Notes: generated by a model not told the origin, from the sequence alone. Positions 6,498 through 14,715 are shown, counted from the first letter of the stretch. The stretch is DNA of 14,756 nucleotides from Deltaproteobacteria bacterium (GCA_016874895.1 VGSX01000060.1:1-14756); one strand, 5' to 3'. Program-made: numbers and translations.

Positions 6498-8639
6498 ATG
6501 TTCACTGTCGAAGAATTGACGATAGGATGTTTTTTAGTTGAGATAAAGGATGAAACAATAATTTTCGGGTCGCCTCCGGAGATTATCAAGGTCTTAATGA
6601 ATCGCGGTAAACCTCTGCCCACGGCGGTGGTTTTACCGGCCAACTTTTTTTGGTTGGAGGAAATTCAAGCCGAACTGGAATTTCCGCTGTTTCACTTTTT
6701 ATTTTTCCGAGGAGGATTTTCTCAGGGAGAAAGACTCAAGATTATTGGCACCGCCGACCAGACTGAGAGGATCAGGCAGATATTAAGGCTTACTTTGCTG
6801 GGTCCGGATGAAAGTCTAATGCGTAAATGGCATATTCCGACCCAAGACATGGCTCGACAACTTGCCATCACCCATCATTTTGCTCTAAAAACCCAGGAAG
6901 GTTCAATTGCCGAAATTGATGATCTGGTTGAATTCATCCATTTTAAGGAGGGAAAGACAGAATTAAAGGGGTTGCATATCGAAGTAAGGGAAAAGAACTG
7001 TTTTTATATTACCTATCAAGAGGAGGATCAGGTTATTGACTTAAATTTTTATGAGCGACAAAAATCGCCGATGAAAATCCAGGCAGATCCTTTTTTCCAC
7101 CTAAAAAGGCCAGCATTCGGATTGCTTGCTCTAAGTCACTGCACCTCAGGTTTTGACCCCATCGGTTTTACAACTGGATTAGTAATCTTTATAAACTCCA
7201 TGCCTCTTCTTATTGATGGACCATCCTGGACTAAAGAACATCTCCGGGCATTTGGTTTGAGCATCAGTGAAATAAAGGGAATTATATTGTCTCATAATCA
7301 TGGGGACCATGCTTCCGTAATTGATGCCGTCATAAGTGGTCATAAAGTAAATTTGATAACTATTAAAGAAGTTTACCGTAGCTTTGTATTAAAATTATCC
7401 TTATTGATTGGTTGGCCTGAAGATAAAATAAAAAAAATGATTTATTGTACAGAGGTTCCGTTAGATAAACCGTTCTATTGGTTTGGAGCGACGTTTAATT
7501 TTTTCCGAGCCGTTCACACCATTGCAACCATAGGATTCGAAGTTAATTATAGCGGAAAGAAAATTATATATAGTGGTGATACTGTTTGGGGCGAACCACT
7601 GCAAAAACTTTTAGCTGCCGGAATAGTCGACAAGGCGGCATATGATACCTTGGCAAATATTTTTAATGCCGAGGCCGACTTGGTCATCATGGACGGCGGA
7701 GGAGGTTTAATTCACCCCGATCCGACAGAATTAAATAAATTTTCCATGAAAGTTAAACGAAAAATATACTTAACCCATCGCTCTAATCTACCCGAAGGAA
7801 TTACAGGATTGAACCTGATCCGTCCCGGCCAGCAATGGGAAATTATTCCGGCGGCGACTGTGAGCATTGGCGATATCAATGCTATACAGAACTCCCCTCT
7901 TATTTCCACCCTTAGTCAGGAATGGCTGAATACCATCTATTCGCAGGGAAAGATTGAAGTGGTGGCTCCTGGTCAGGAGATTTTACAAGAGGGTGAGACA
8001 GGGAAGGACTTCTATATTATCATCGATGGAGCGTTTTCTATTATACAGGGTAATAATGAACTTACTAGAATGGGTACCGGAGATTTTTTCGGAGAGATCC
8101 CTATCTTAGAAGACAACCTATGTACATTTACTGTAAAGACCACAACCAAAGGCAGGATGATGGTTATCCCCCGGGCGGTTTTTCTGCAAATGGCAAAAAG
8201 AACCATCATTGGGAAAAGACTTCTCAAGCTCCATCAAATGCGCCCGGCTCTGTTGGAATGCGGCTGGGTCAAAGAGCTGCCCCTCCAGATTATCGATCGG
8301 TTGGCAGAAAAATTAACCCGTAGAACCTTTAAATCCGGGGAGATAATTACTCATGAAGGAGAAAAGGGAGATGAAATTTTCTATCTTGAGCGGGGTAAAG
8401 TCAGTGTCTTTATGACCGGAAAGGGTCAAGGGGAAAAGATCAGTTCTATGGCTGAGAACCAGTTCTTCGGGGAGTTGGCCGTTCTGGGCGATGGCATCCG
8501 CACCGCTACTGTTATTGCCGAGGAAGACACCTCCCTATTAGTATTGCGCCGACCGGATTTCGAAAGATTGAAAAGGGAATATCCGATACTTTTTTATGCC
8601 ATGGGTGTCATAGCTGAGGATAGAATAATATTCAGCTGA
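6498..8639 (+). CDS. MBL-fold metallohydrolase with tandem cyclic-nucleotide-binding domains
   Basis: The 713-residue protein has three parts. Residues 1-195 form an N-terminal region of unclear fold that I recall from similar cNBD/MBL proteins. Residues about 220-430 are a metallo-beta-lactamase fold with SHNHGDH (His266, His268, Asp270, His271), His340, Asp361 in YSGDT and His427, so a two-metal site looks intact; the order resembles RNase Z and class II phosphodiesterases. Residues about 470-575 and 590-705 are two cNMP-binding domains. The second has a canonical phosphate-binding cassette, FGELAVLGDGIRTATV, with Glu659 and Arg668. The first, FGEIPILEDNLCTFTV, keeps Glu533 but has Cys542 where the phosphate-contacting Arg should be. 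The likely role is a hydrolase gated by a cyclic nucleotide. The ribosome site is weak (AAAAGGGT before ATG). Base composition is clearly more A+T-rich than the flanking genes. The substrate is unknown. Confidence 0.9.
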   Translation: MFTVEELTIGCFLVEIKDETIIFGSPPEIIKVLMNRGKPLPTAVVLPANFFWLEEIQAELEFPLFHFLFFRGGFSQGERLKIIGTADQTERIRQILRLTLLGPDESLMRKWHIPTQDMARQLAITHHFALKTQEGSIAEIDDLVEFIHFKEGKTELKGLHIEVREKNCFYITYQEEDQVIDLNFYERQKSPMKIQADPFFHLKRPAFGLLALSHCTSGFDPIGFTTGLVIFINSMPLLIDGPSWTKEHLRAFGLSISEIKGIILSHNHGDHASVIDAVISGHKVNLITIKEVYRSFVLKLSLLIGWPEDKIKKMIYCTEVPLDKPFYWFGATFNFFRAVHTIATIGFEVNYSGKKIIYSGDTVWGEPLQKLLAAGIVDKAAYDTLANIFNAEADLVIMDGGGGLIHPDPTELNKFSMKVKRKIYLTHRSNLPEGITGLNLIRPGQQWEIIPAATVSIGDINAIQNSPLISTLSQEWLNTIYSQGKIEVVAPGQEILQEGETGKDFYIIIDGAFSIIQGNNELTRMGTGDFFGEIPILEDNLCTFTVKTTTKGRMMVIPRAVFLQMAKRTIIGKRLLKLHQMRPALLECGWVKELPLQIIDRLAEKLTRRTFKSGEIITHEGEKGDEIFYLERGKVSVFMTGKGQGEKISSMAENQFFGELAVLGDGIRTATVIAEEDTSLLVLRRPDFERLKREYPILFYAMGVIAEDRIIFS

Positions 8640-8643
8640 TCTA

Positions 8644-8671
8644 AGGGCCTTTTTGTTAACCCAGGGCCTTT
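8644..8671 (+). repeat. Short direct repeat AGGGCCTTT after the MBL/cNBD gene
   Basis: The 9-base word AGGGCCTTT occurs at 8644-8652 and again at 8663-8671, just after the stop codon at 8639. The copies are direct, so they do not make a good terminator stem. The first copy runs into TTTTT. The 158-base gap to the next start shows no other structure and no confident promoter. Confidence 0.4.
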
Positions 8672-8785
8672 ACCTAAACCTGCCAGCCTGTGGGATGCCT
8701 TGAATAATCACCAGCTGTAAAATCGAGAAGATATACGAAACATGTTGTGAATCTCACTATAAGCAGGCAGGTGACTACAAATCTC

Positions 8786-8789
8786 AGGA
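8786..8789 (+). promoter_or_regulatory. Ribosome binding site deciding the hybrid kinase start
   Basis: AGGA lies 8 bases before the ATG at 8798, directly ahead of a basic stretch and the first membrane helix. The alternative GTG at 8747 in the same frame would add 17 residues and has no comparable site upstream. Confidence 0.5.
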
Positions 8790-8797
8790 AACCTACC

Positions 8798-11700
8798 ATG
8801 AAAATTAGTCCATCTTCACGCCGTCTGTTGCCCTGGGCGGCCGCTATCCTGCTCTCTGTAGCGGTGACATTCGGCATAATAGAGGCAACGCGCCTTTCTC
8901 TCGAACACGATTACCAGGATACCTTAAAAACCGAGGCGACTCGACGCGGCTTCGAAGTAATGGCCCAGACCATGAACGGCAATGTGATGGGAGCGGTGTC
9001 GGCGTTAGGACTGGTCGATCAGCCGATCAAGAGAGTGGCACGCGGCGAGATCCCGCTCAATACTCCGGTGGTCATGGAAAGCTTGCAGGCCATCGGCCAG
9101 ATCTATGAGGCCAACGGGGCTTATCTAGTGAACCCGGACGGCATCATCAAATCCTCCTGGGACACAGTTGGAGTACCCCTGACCGGGGTGGACGTCAATT
9201 TCCGCCCCTATTTCCAGATTGCCATGCAGGGCAAGCAGAATATCTATGCGGCCATCGGCACGACCACGGGTATGCGCTCCCTATACTTTGCCGCCCCCAT
9301 GTATGGCGAAGTATCGACCAATGCTCCCATTATTGGGGCGGTGGTCGCTCGCCTGGGTCTGGAACGGGTCGATTCCGTATTAAGGGCCTGGTCTGGCCCG
9401 GCCCTCCTGCTCTCTCCCCAAGGTCTGGTTTTTGCCAGCACCCGCGAAGACTGGATCGAGTCTCTGGCTGGGCAATGCACCCCCGAACGGCTCCAGGCGA
9501 TCCGGACGCTCAAACAGTTCGGCAAGATTTTTGACAGCGGCACACCCAGGACGTTGCCCTTCGACCTGACGAGCGACATCGTCAGCATTGAAAATCGCCG
9601 CTATGCCGTGGCCCGGACGCAGTTGCAATGGAACGATCCGAATGGCCCATGGACGTTAGTACTGCTGGGCGACCTCGACAGGTTGATGCCGGCCTCCCTG
9701 CGGACCAAGATTGGCCTGACCAGTGGTCTTTTGATGCTGACCCTGAGCGCCGCTTTTCTCATCTGGCGGCAGCGCTTGCGGTTTGCTAACCAGGAGCGTC
9801 AGCGAGCCGAAGCGGAATTGAAAGAGTCCGCCTACAAGGTGCGGGAAAGCAAAGAGCGCCTGGATCTGACCCTGGGGGCTACAGGCATCGGCATCTGGGA
9901 GAGAGATCTGCACCAGCATACCCTCACCTGGGATCAGGCCACCCAGGCTATCCTGGGATTACCCACAGAGGAAATGTCAGGCCACCGGGAAATTTTCCTG
10001 GAGCGCGTCCACCCGGATGATCTGGAGCGAATGCGGGAGGAAACCCGGCAGGCCATTGCAGGAGTTCGAGACTATAGCACGGAATATCGCGTTATCTGGC
10101 CCGATGCCAGCCAACACGTGGTGGCGACCCGGGCCGTGGTGTTACGTGATGAACAGGGTGTCGCTACCCGGATGATCGGCGCCTGCTGGGATATCACTGA
10201 CACCAAGCAGAGAGAACAACTGGCGTTCTTGGGCTCCGAGGTCGGCGATGCCTTGACCAGCTTTAAACCGATACAAGAGAGGCTGCAACTGTGCGCCGAA
10301 GCTCTGGTAAGCCAGTTCGATGCGGCCCTGGCCCGAATCTGGACCGTCAATGAGGTGGAAAGCATACTGGAAATGCAGGCCAGTGCAGGCATACACTCCC
10401 AAACCGATGGCACTCGCAGCCGGATTCCCCTGGGCCAGTTTAAAATCGGCCGCATCGCGCAGGAAGGCCGGTTGCGCTTTTCCAACCAGGTGGGGGCAGA
10501 ACCCGATGTGGATGACAAGGAGTGGGTGCGGCAACACGGCTTGGTCAGCTTTGTCGGGCATCCCCTGATTGTCGAAGGTCGGGTGGTGGGAGTCATGGCC
10601 TTTTTCTCCCGCACTAAGCTCAACCCGGACGCGGTGCACGCCCTCGCCGGAGTCGCCAAGACCATCGCCGTCGCCATCGACCGGGACCGGGCGGAGCGGG
10701 AACTCGAAGAGGCGCGAGAGGCTGCGGAGGCGGCCACCCGGGCCAAGAGCGCTTTTTTGGCCAACATGAGCCATGAGCTGCGCACCCCCATGAACGCCAT
10801 TCTCGGCTACAGCGAGATGTTGATGGAAGACGCCGAGGATCAGGGACAGGAGGATTTCATCCCCGACCTGCAAAAAATTCATACCGCCGGCAAACACCTC
10901 CTGGGCCTCATCAATGAGATCCTCGACCTGTCCAAAATTGAAGCCGGCAAGATGGATCTCTTCCTGGAGTCGTTCGATGTGGCCGGGATGATTAATGACG
11001 TGGCCAGCACCCTGCAGCCGTTGATAGAAAAGAACGCCAATACGCTCCAGGTGCACAGCGCCCCTGAACTCGGCTCCATGTACGCCGACCTGACCAAGGT
11101 AAGGCAGTCGCTGTTTAACCTGCTCAGCAATGCCAGTAAATTCACCCAAAACGGGACGATAACCCTGGACACCGCTCCCGTGCTCAGAGACGGGGTTAAA
11201 TGGATTTCGTTCCGTGTGGCGGACACGGGCATCGGCATGACCCCTGAGCAGATTGACAAACTCTTCCAACCTTTCGTGCAAGCCGATGCCTCGACCTCTC
11301 GGAAATACGGGGGAACTGGTTTGGGAATGACCATCACCCAACATTTTACCCGGATGATGGGCGGGGAGATCAGCGTGGCCAGTGAGCCTGGGGCCGGCAC
11401 TGCTTTTACGGTCCTGCTGCCCGCAAAGGTTGAGATCAAACCGGAGGCTCCGGTTCAGCCGGAAGCCGCCGAGCCCAAATTGCCGGGGCTTAACACCGTC
11501 CTGGTCATCGAAGATGACCCGGGGGCCCGGGAATTGTTGACCCGCTTTCTGACCAAGGAAGGGTACCGGGTGGAAACCGCCGCCGGGGGCGAGGCTGGGC
11601 TCCGTCTGGCCCGGGAGCTTCATCCCGATATCATCACTTTGGATGTGATGATGCCGGGCATGGATGGTTGGGCGGTGTTGAGCGCGCTCAAGGCCGATCC

Positions 11701-12259
11701 TGAGTTGGCCGATATCCCGGTGGTGATGCTGACTATCGTGGATAATAAGAATCTGGGCTACGCCCTGGGCGCTGCGGATTATCTGACCAAGCCCATCCAG
11801 CGCGACCGCCTGCTGGCTATTTTGGAAAAATATTGTCCTGCTTCCGAACCTGCCACGGTTTTGGTAGTGGAAGACGATACCGCCACCCGCGAGGTTATCC
11901 GGCATCTCCTGGAGAAAACGGGGATTCAGGTTACGGAGGCCGAAAACGGCCGGGTGGCCCTGGAACGGTTGGCCCTGGGGCAGCCAACCTTAATTTTGCT
12001 GGATCTCATGATGCCGGAAATGGATGGCTTTCAATTTGTCGACTACGTGCGGGAACATGAGGCCTGGCGTGCCATTCCCATCGTGGTGGTCACCGCCAAA
12101 GATTTGACTCCTGAAGATCGCCTGCGCCTGAATGGCTATGTTACTGATATCATCCAAAAGGATGCCCGGGGCCAGGAGGAGCTGCTGGCTGAAGTGAGCA
12201 AGATGGTGAAGATACGCTTAAAGAAGAGCGCTTTGAAAACAGGAGACGGATCAGCCTAA
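8798..12259 (+). CDS. Membrane-bound hybrid sensor histidine kinase (dCache-like, PAS, GAF, HisKA, HATPase, REC, REC)
   Basis: This 1153-residue inner-membrane kinase has a first helix at about 12-28. A periplasmic sensor of about 275 residues follows, with the FRPYFQ motif and the YLVNPDGII strand typical of dCache-type domains. A second helix lies at about 305-325. Next come a PAS domain (348-472), a GAF domain (475-634), a coiled coil, a DHp domain with phospho-acceptor His659 in SHELRTP, and an ATPase domain with Asn778 in the N box, DTGIGM (G1) near 808 and GGTGLGM (G2) near 838. Two receiver domains have Asp949 (LDVMMPGMDGW) and Asp1069 (LDLMMPEMDGF). All catalytic residues are present. 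It probably autophosphorylates and passes phosphate through its receivers or to the receiver protein starting 23 bases downstream and the cyclase after it. The ATG at 8798 is preferred to a GTG at 8747 because of the ribosome site. The ligand is unknown. Confidence 0.94.
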   Translation: MKISPSSRRLLPWAAAILLSVAVTFGIIEATRLSLEHDYQDTLKTEATRRGFEVMAQTMNGNVMGAVSALGLVDQPIKRVARGEIPLNTPVVMESLQAIGQIYEANGAYLVNPDGIIKSSWDTVGVPLTGVDVNFRPYFQIAMQGKQNIYAAIGTTTGMRSLYFAAPMYGEVSTNAPIIGAVVARLGLERVDSVLRAWSGPALLLSPQGLVFASTREDWIESLAGQCTPERLQAIRTLKQFGKIFDSGTPRTLPFDLTSDIVSIENRRYAVARTQLQWNDPNGPWTLVLLGDLDRLMPASLRTKIGLTSGLLMLTLSAAFLIWRQRLRFANQERQRAEAELKESAYKVRESKERLDLTLGATGIGIWERDLHQHTLTWDQATQAILGLPTEEMSGHREIFLERVHPDDLERMREETRQAIAGVRDYSTEYRVIWPDASQHVVATRAVVLRDEQGVATRMIGACWDITDTKQREQLAFLGSEVGDALTSFKPIQERLQLCAEALVSQFDAALARIWTVNEVESILEMQASAGIHSQTDGTRSRIPLGQFKIGRIAQEGRLRFSNQVGAEPDVDDKEWVRQHGLVSFVGHPLIVEGRVVGVMAFFSRTKLNPDAVHALAGVAKTIAVAIDRDRAERELEEAREAAEAATRAKSAFLANMSHELRTPMNAILGYSEMLMEDAEDQGQEDFIPDLQKIHTAGKHLLGLINEILDLSKIEAGKMDLFLESFDVAGMINDVASTLQPLIEKNANTLQVHSAPELGSMYADLTKVRQSLFNLLSNASKFTQNGTITLDTAPVLRDGVKWISFRVADTGIGMTPEQIDKLFQPFVQADASTSRKYGGTGLGMTITQHFTRMMGGEISVASEPGAGTAFTVLLPAKVEIKPEAPVQPEAAEPKLPGLNTVLVIEDDPGARELLTRFLTKEGYRVETAAGGEAGLRLARELHPDIITLDVMMPGMDGWAVLSALKADPELADIPVVMLTIVDNKNLGYALGAADYLTKPIQRDRLLAILEKYCPASEPATVLVVEDDTATREVIRHLLEKTGIQVTEAENGRVALERLALGQPTLILLDLMMPEMDGFQFVDYVREHEAWRAIPIVVVTAKDLTPEDRLRLNGYVTDIIQKDARGQEELLAEVSKMVKIRLKKSALKTGDGSA

Positions 12260-12282
12260 ATATATCCGGAGGAACAAGACCA

Positions 12283-12648
12283 ATGGCTAAAATTCTCTTG
12301 GTTGAAGATAATGAAATGAATCGCGATATGTTGTCGCGGCGCCTGCTGAAAAAGGGGTTTGAACTGGTCATGGCCATGGACGGTGAGCAGGCCATAGAGA
12401 TGGCTCGCACCGAGGCCCCCGACCTGATCCTCATGGATATCAGCCTGCCAGGTCTGGATGGCTGGGAAGCCACCCGGCGGCTCAAGGCCATGCCGGAAAC
12501 CCAGGCGATCCCCATTATCGCCCTCACGGCGCATGCCATGGCGGGCGATCGGGAAAAATGCCTGGAAGCCGGCTGTAACGACTATGATACCAAGCCGGTG
12601 GAGTTTCCCCGGCTATTGGAGAAAATCCAGGGGTTCTTGGCCCGTTAG
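12283..12648 (+). CDS. Single-domain response regulator (CheY/DivK-like receiver)
   Basis: This 121-residue protein is one receiver domain with no output region. It has the acidic pair Glu8-Asp9, phospho-acceptor Asp52 in LMDISLPGLDGW, Thr82 in ALTAHA and Lys104 in DTKPV, so it should be phosphorylatable. The NEMNRDMLSRRL segment (10-21) is typical of receivers associated with hybrid kinases. GGAGG at 12268-12272 lies 10 bases before the ATG. It sits 23 bases after the hybrid kinase and 15 bases before the cyclase gene, so it is very probably in one operon with them. Its likely job is to shuttle phosphate or signal by protein contact between the kinase and the cyclase protein. The partner is inferred from context only. 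Confidence 0.93.
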   Translation: MAKILLVEDNEMNRDMLSRRLLKKGFELVMAMDGEQAIEMARTEAPDLILMDISLPGLDGWEATRRLKAMPETQAIPIIALTAHAMAGDREKCLEAGCNDYDTKPVEFPRLLEKIQGFLAR

Positions 12649-12663
12649 GAGAACCAGGAAAGC

Positions 12664-14715
12664 ATGTCCGCCGCCACTTCTGAAACCGGACAGAACGGGA
12701 GTTCCAGTCCAGCGACTGATGCCGGACAGACCTCTCAAGCTCTATGGTCGCATCTGCGCCATGAATTGCGGACCCCTCTGAACGCCATCATCGGTTATAG
12801 CGAAATGCTCCTGGAGGACGCCGACGCTGACAGTCCGGCAGATTTCGCCGACGACCTCAATCAGGTCCTCTCGGCCGGCCGTCAGCTCCTGGCTGTGGTC
12901 AATGATCTCCTGGATGCTCAAAAGCTGGCCTCCGATGACGTCGCCTTCAATCTGGAATCGCTTATCGCCAACCTGGACTATCAGGCCCGCACCCCGCTGA
13001 ACGGCATAATAGGCTATAGTGAAATCCTGCTGGAAAATGCTGCGGAGGAAGGGCGAGAGGAGCTTGTCGCAGACCTCCGGAAGATTCACGACGCAGGCAA
13101 ACTCTTCTTGGGGCGCCTCCATAACATCATTGATGTTCCCGGGCCTAATGCTGGCCCTAAACCAGCAACCATAAAAGCCTCAGATCAATCCCCTCTGATT
13201 GCCAGCGTTATGACCAGCCTGAGGGAGCTAGCTCAGGAAAGCGCCGCCGCCAGCGGCGGGGAAACTGGCGCCCTGCTGGTGGTGGATGATAACGAGATCA
13301 ACCGGGACTTGCTGTCCCGCTATTTATCGCGGTTGGGACATAAGGTGCAGGCGGCTCCGGATGGCCGCCAAGCCTTGGAAATGATTGGCACCGGGGCCTT
13401 CGACCTGGTGCTGCTGGATATTATGATGCCGGAATTGAACGGCTACCAGGTGCTCCAGCATCTGAATGATTCTCCTGCCTGGCGGGACTTGCCGGTGATC
13501 ATGATATCCGCCCTGGATGAAATGGACAGCGTGGTCCGCTGCATTGAACTGGGCGCCGCCGACTATCTGTCCAAGCCATTTAACCCGGTGCTGCTCAGGG
13601 CCAGAGTGGGGGCCTGCCTGGAAAAGAAACGGCTGCAGGATCTGGAAAAAGAGCAAAAGCGGCAATTGCAGGAACTCAACGCCGCCCTGGAGGTGCGCAA
13701 CCGGTTCATTCGCCAGATCTTTGGCCGTTACCTTTCCGATGACATCGTCGAGACGATTTTGGAGCATCCGGGCGGCTTAAAAATCGGGGGGGAAAAGCGG
13801 CAGGCGACCATTCTTATGTCCGATCTCAGGGGTTTTACTGCCATAAGTGAGCGGCTGCCGGCCGAAGACGTGGTTTCCATGGTCAATATCTATCTGGAGA
13901 CCATGACCGATATCATCCTGAAATATCAGGGCACCATCGATGAATTCATCGGGGACGGCATCCTGGTAATCTTTGGGGCTCCTCTCCAGCGCGCGGATGA
14001 TGCGCAGCGCGCCGTAGCCTGTGCCGTGGAGATGCAGCTGGCCATGGCCTCGGTTAATGACCGCAACCGCCAGGCCGGGTACCCTGAAGTGGCCTTAGGT
14101 ATCGGGGTCAACACCGGCAATATGGTGGTGGGCAACATCGGCTCCAAAAAACGGACGAAATACGGGGTGGTCGGAAGCAATGTCAACCTCACGGCCCGCA
14201 TCGAGTCCTACACGGTAGGCGGCCAAATCTTGGTCTCAGAAACCACCCTCAAAGCATGCAGCGATATCGTGCGCCTGGACAATGTCGTGCAGGTCAGTCC
14301 TAAAGGGGTAAAAGAACCTCTGACCATCTATGAGGTCGGTGGTATTGCTGGAGACTATCAGCTCTTTTTGCCCCCCAAACCAGACGTAGAATGGATCGAA
14401 ATTACTCACCAATTGCCTGTCCAATTCACCGTGTTAGAAGGGAAGCATGTGGGGGAGTTGCGGTATAACGCCGCGATCACCAAACTGGCCCCCAAACTTG
14501 CGGAAATTACCGCAAATATATTGCCCGCACACCTGTCTAACCTCCGACTGTCCCTGTATGACTACCAGGAACGGCTGATCACCGATAACCTATACGCCAA
14601 AGTATTAGCGCACCGGTCGGATCTGCCACCGGTTTTTCAAGTCAACTTCACTGCACTTCCTCCAGAAGCTGAAAATTTCTTAAGAGAATTACTGAACCCC
14701 ACTATTACGAGTTGA
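12664..14715 (+). CDS. Double-DHp, receiver and class III nucleotide cyclase fusion lacking an ATPase domain
   Basis: The 683-residue cytoplasmic protein is unusual. Residues 28-88 are a DHp module with His33 in RHELRTPLN. Residues 101-158 are a second DHp-like module in which that His is Tyr106. No HATPase domain follows either. Residues about 203-318 are a receiver with Asp208/Asp209, phospho-acceptor Asp252 and Lys304. A coiled coil (319-350) leads to a class III cyclase (about 375-557) with metal ligands Asp387 and Asp431 and transition-state Asn508 and Arg512. The purine-specificity positions hold Glu427 and Gly501 instead of the adenylate-type Lys and Asp/Thr, which suggests guanylate cyclase activity. 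Residues about 575-680 resemble a PilZ-like barrel but lack the c-di-GMP motifs. AGGA lies 4 bases before the ATG. It is the last gene of the kinase operon and is probably controlled by phosphorylation of Asp252. The cyclase assignment is firm; the nucleotide is a prediction. Confidence 0.92.
   Translation: MSAATSETGQNGSSSPATDAGQTSQALWSHLRHELRTPLNAIIGYSEMLLEDADADSPADFADDLNQVLSAGRQLLAVVNDLLDAQKLASDDVAFNLESLIANLDYQARTPLNGIIGYSEILLENAAEEGREELVADLRKIHDAGKLFLGRLHNIIDVPGPNAGPKPATIKASDQSPLIASVMTSLRELAQESAAASGGETGALLVVDDNEINRDLLSRYLSRLGHKVQAAPDGRQALEMIGTGAFDLVLLDIMMPELNGYQVLQHLNDSPAWRDLPVIMISALDEMDSVVRCIELGAADYLSKPFNPVLLRARVGACLEKKRLQDLEKEQKRQLQELNAALEVRNRFIRQIFGRYLSDDIVETILEHPGGLKIGGEKRQATILMSDLRGFTAISERLPAEDVVSMVNIYLETMTDIILKYQGTIDEFIGDGILVIFGAPLQRADDAQRAVACAVEMQLAMASVNDRNRQAGYPEVALGIGVNTGNMVVGNIGSKKRTKYGVVGSNVNLTARIESYTVGGQILVSETTLKACSDIVRLDNVVQVSPKGVKEPLTIYEVGGIAGDYQLFLPPKPDVEWIEITHQLPVQFTVLEGKHVGELRYNAAITKLAPKLAEITANILPAHLSNLRLSLYDYQERLITDNLYAKVLAHRSDLPPVFQVNFTALPPEAENFLRELLNPTITS
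12760..13134 (+). repeat. Two DHp-type modules in tandem (protein-level repeat)
   Basis: Copy one spans residues 33-84 of the cyclase protein (12760-12915) and copy two residues 106-157 (12979-13134). Hand alignment without gaps gives 21 identities in 52. Against the DHp of the upstream kinase (10772-10927), copy one has 29 of 52 and copy two 26 of 52. The best conserved block is RTPLN..IIGYSE.LLE. Copy two lacks the phospho-acceptor His. Confidence 0.8.

Noticed and set aside
8644..8671. Intrinsic terminator after the MBL/cNBD gene
   Set aside because: The repeated AGGGCCTTT copies are direct, not inverted, so only a weak GGCC pairing is possible and the T-run is short.
10142..11905. Long open frame on the minus strand (587 codons) opposite the hybrid kinase
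   Set aside because: The + strand frame encodes clear PAS, GAF, DHp, ATPase and receiver motifs. The antisense frame shows no recognisable motif and is an effect of G+C-rich codon usage.
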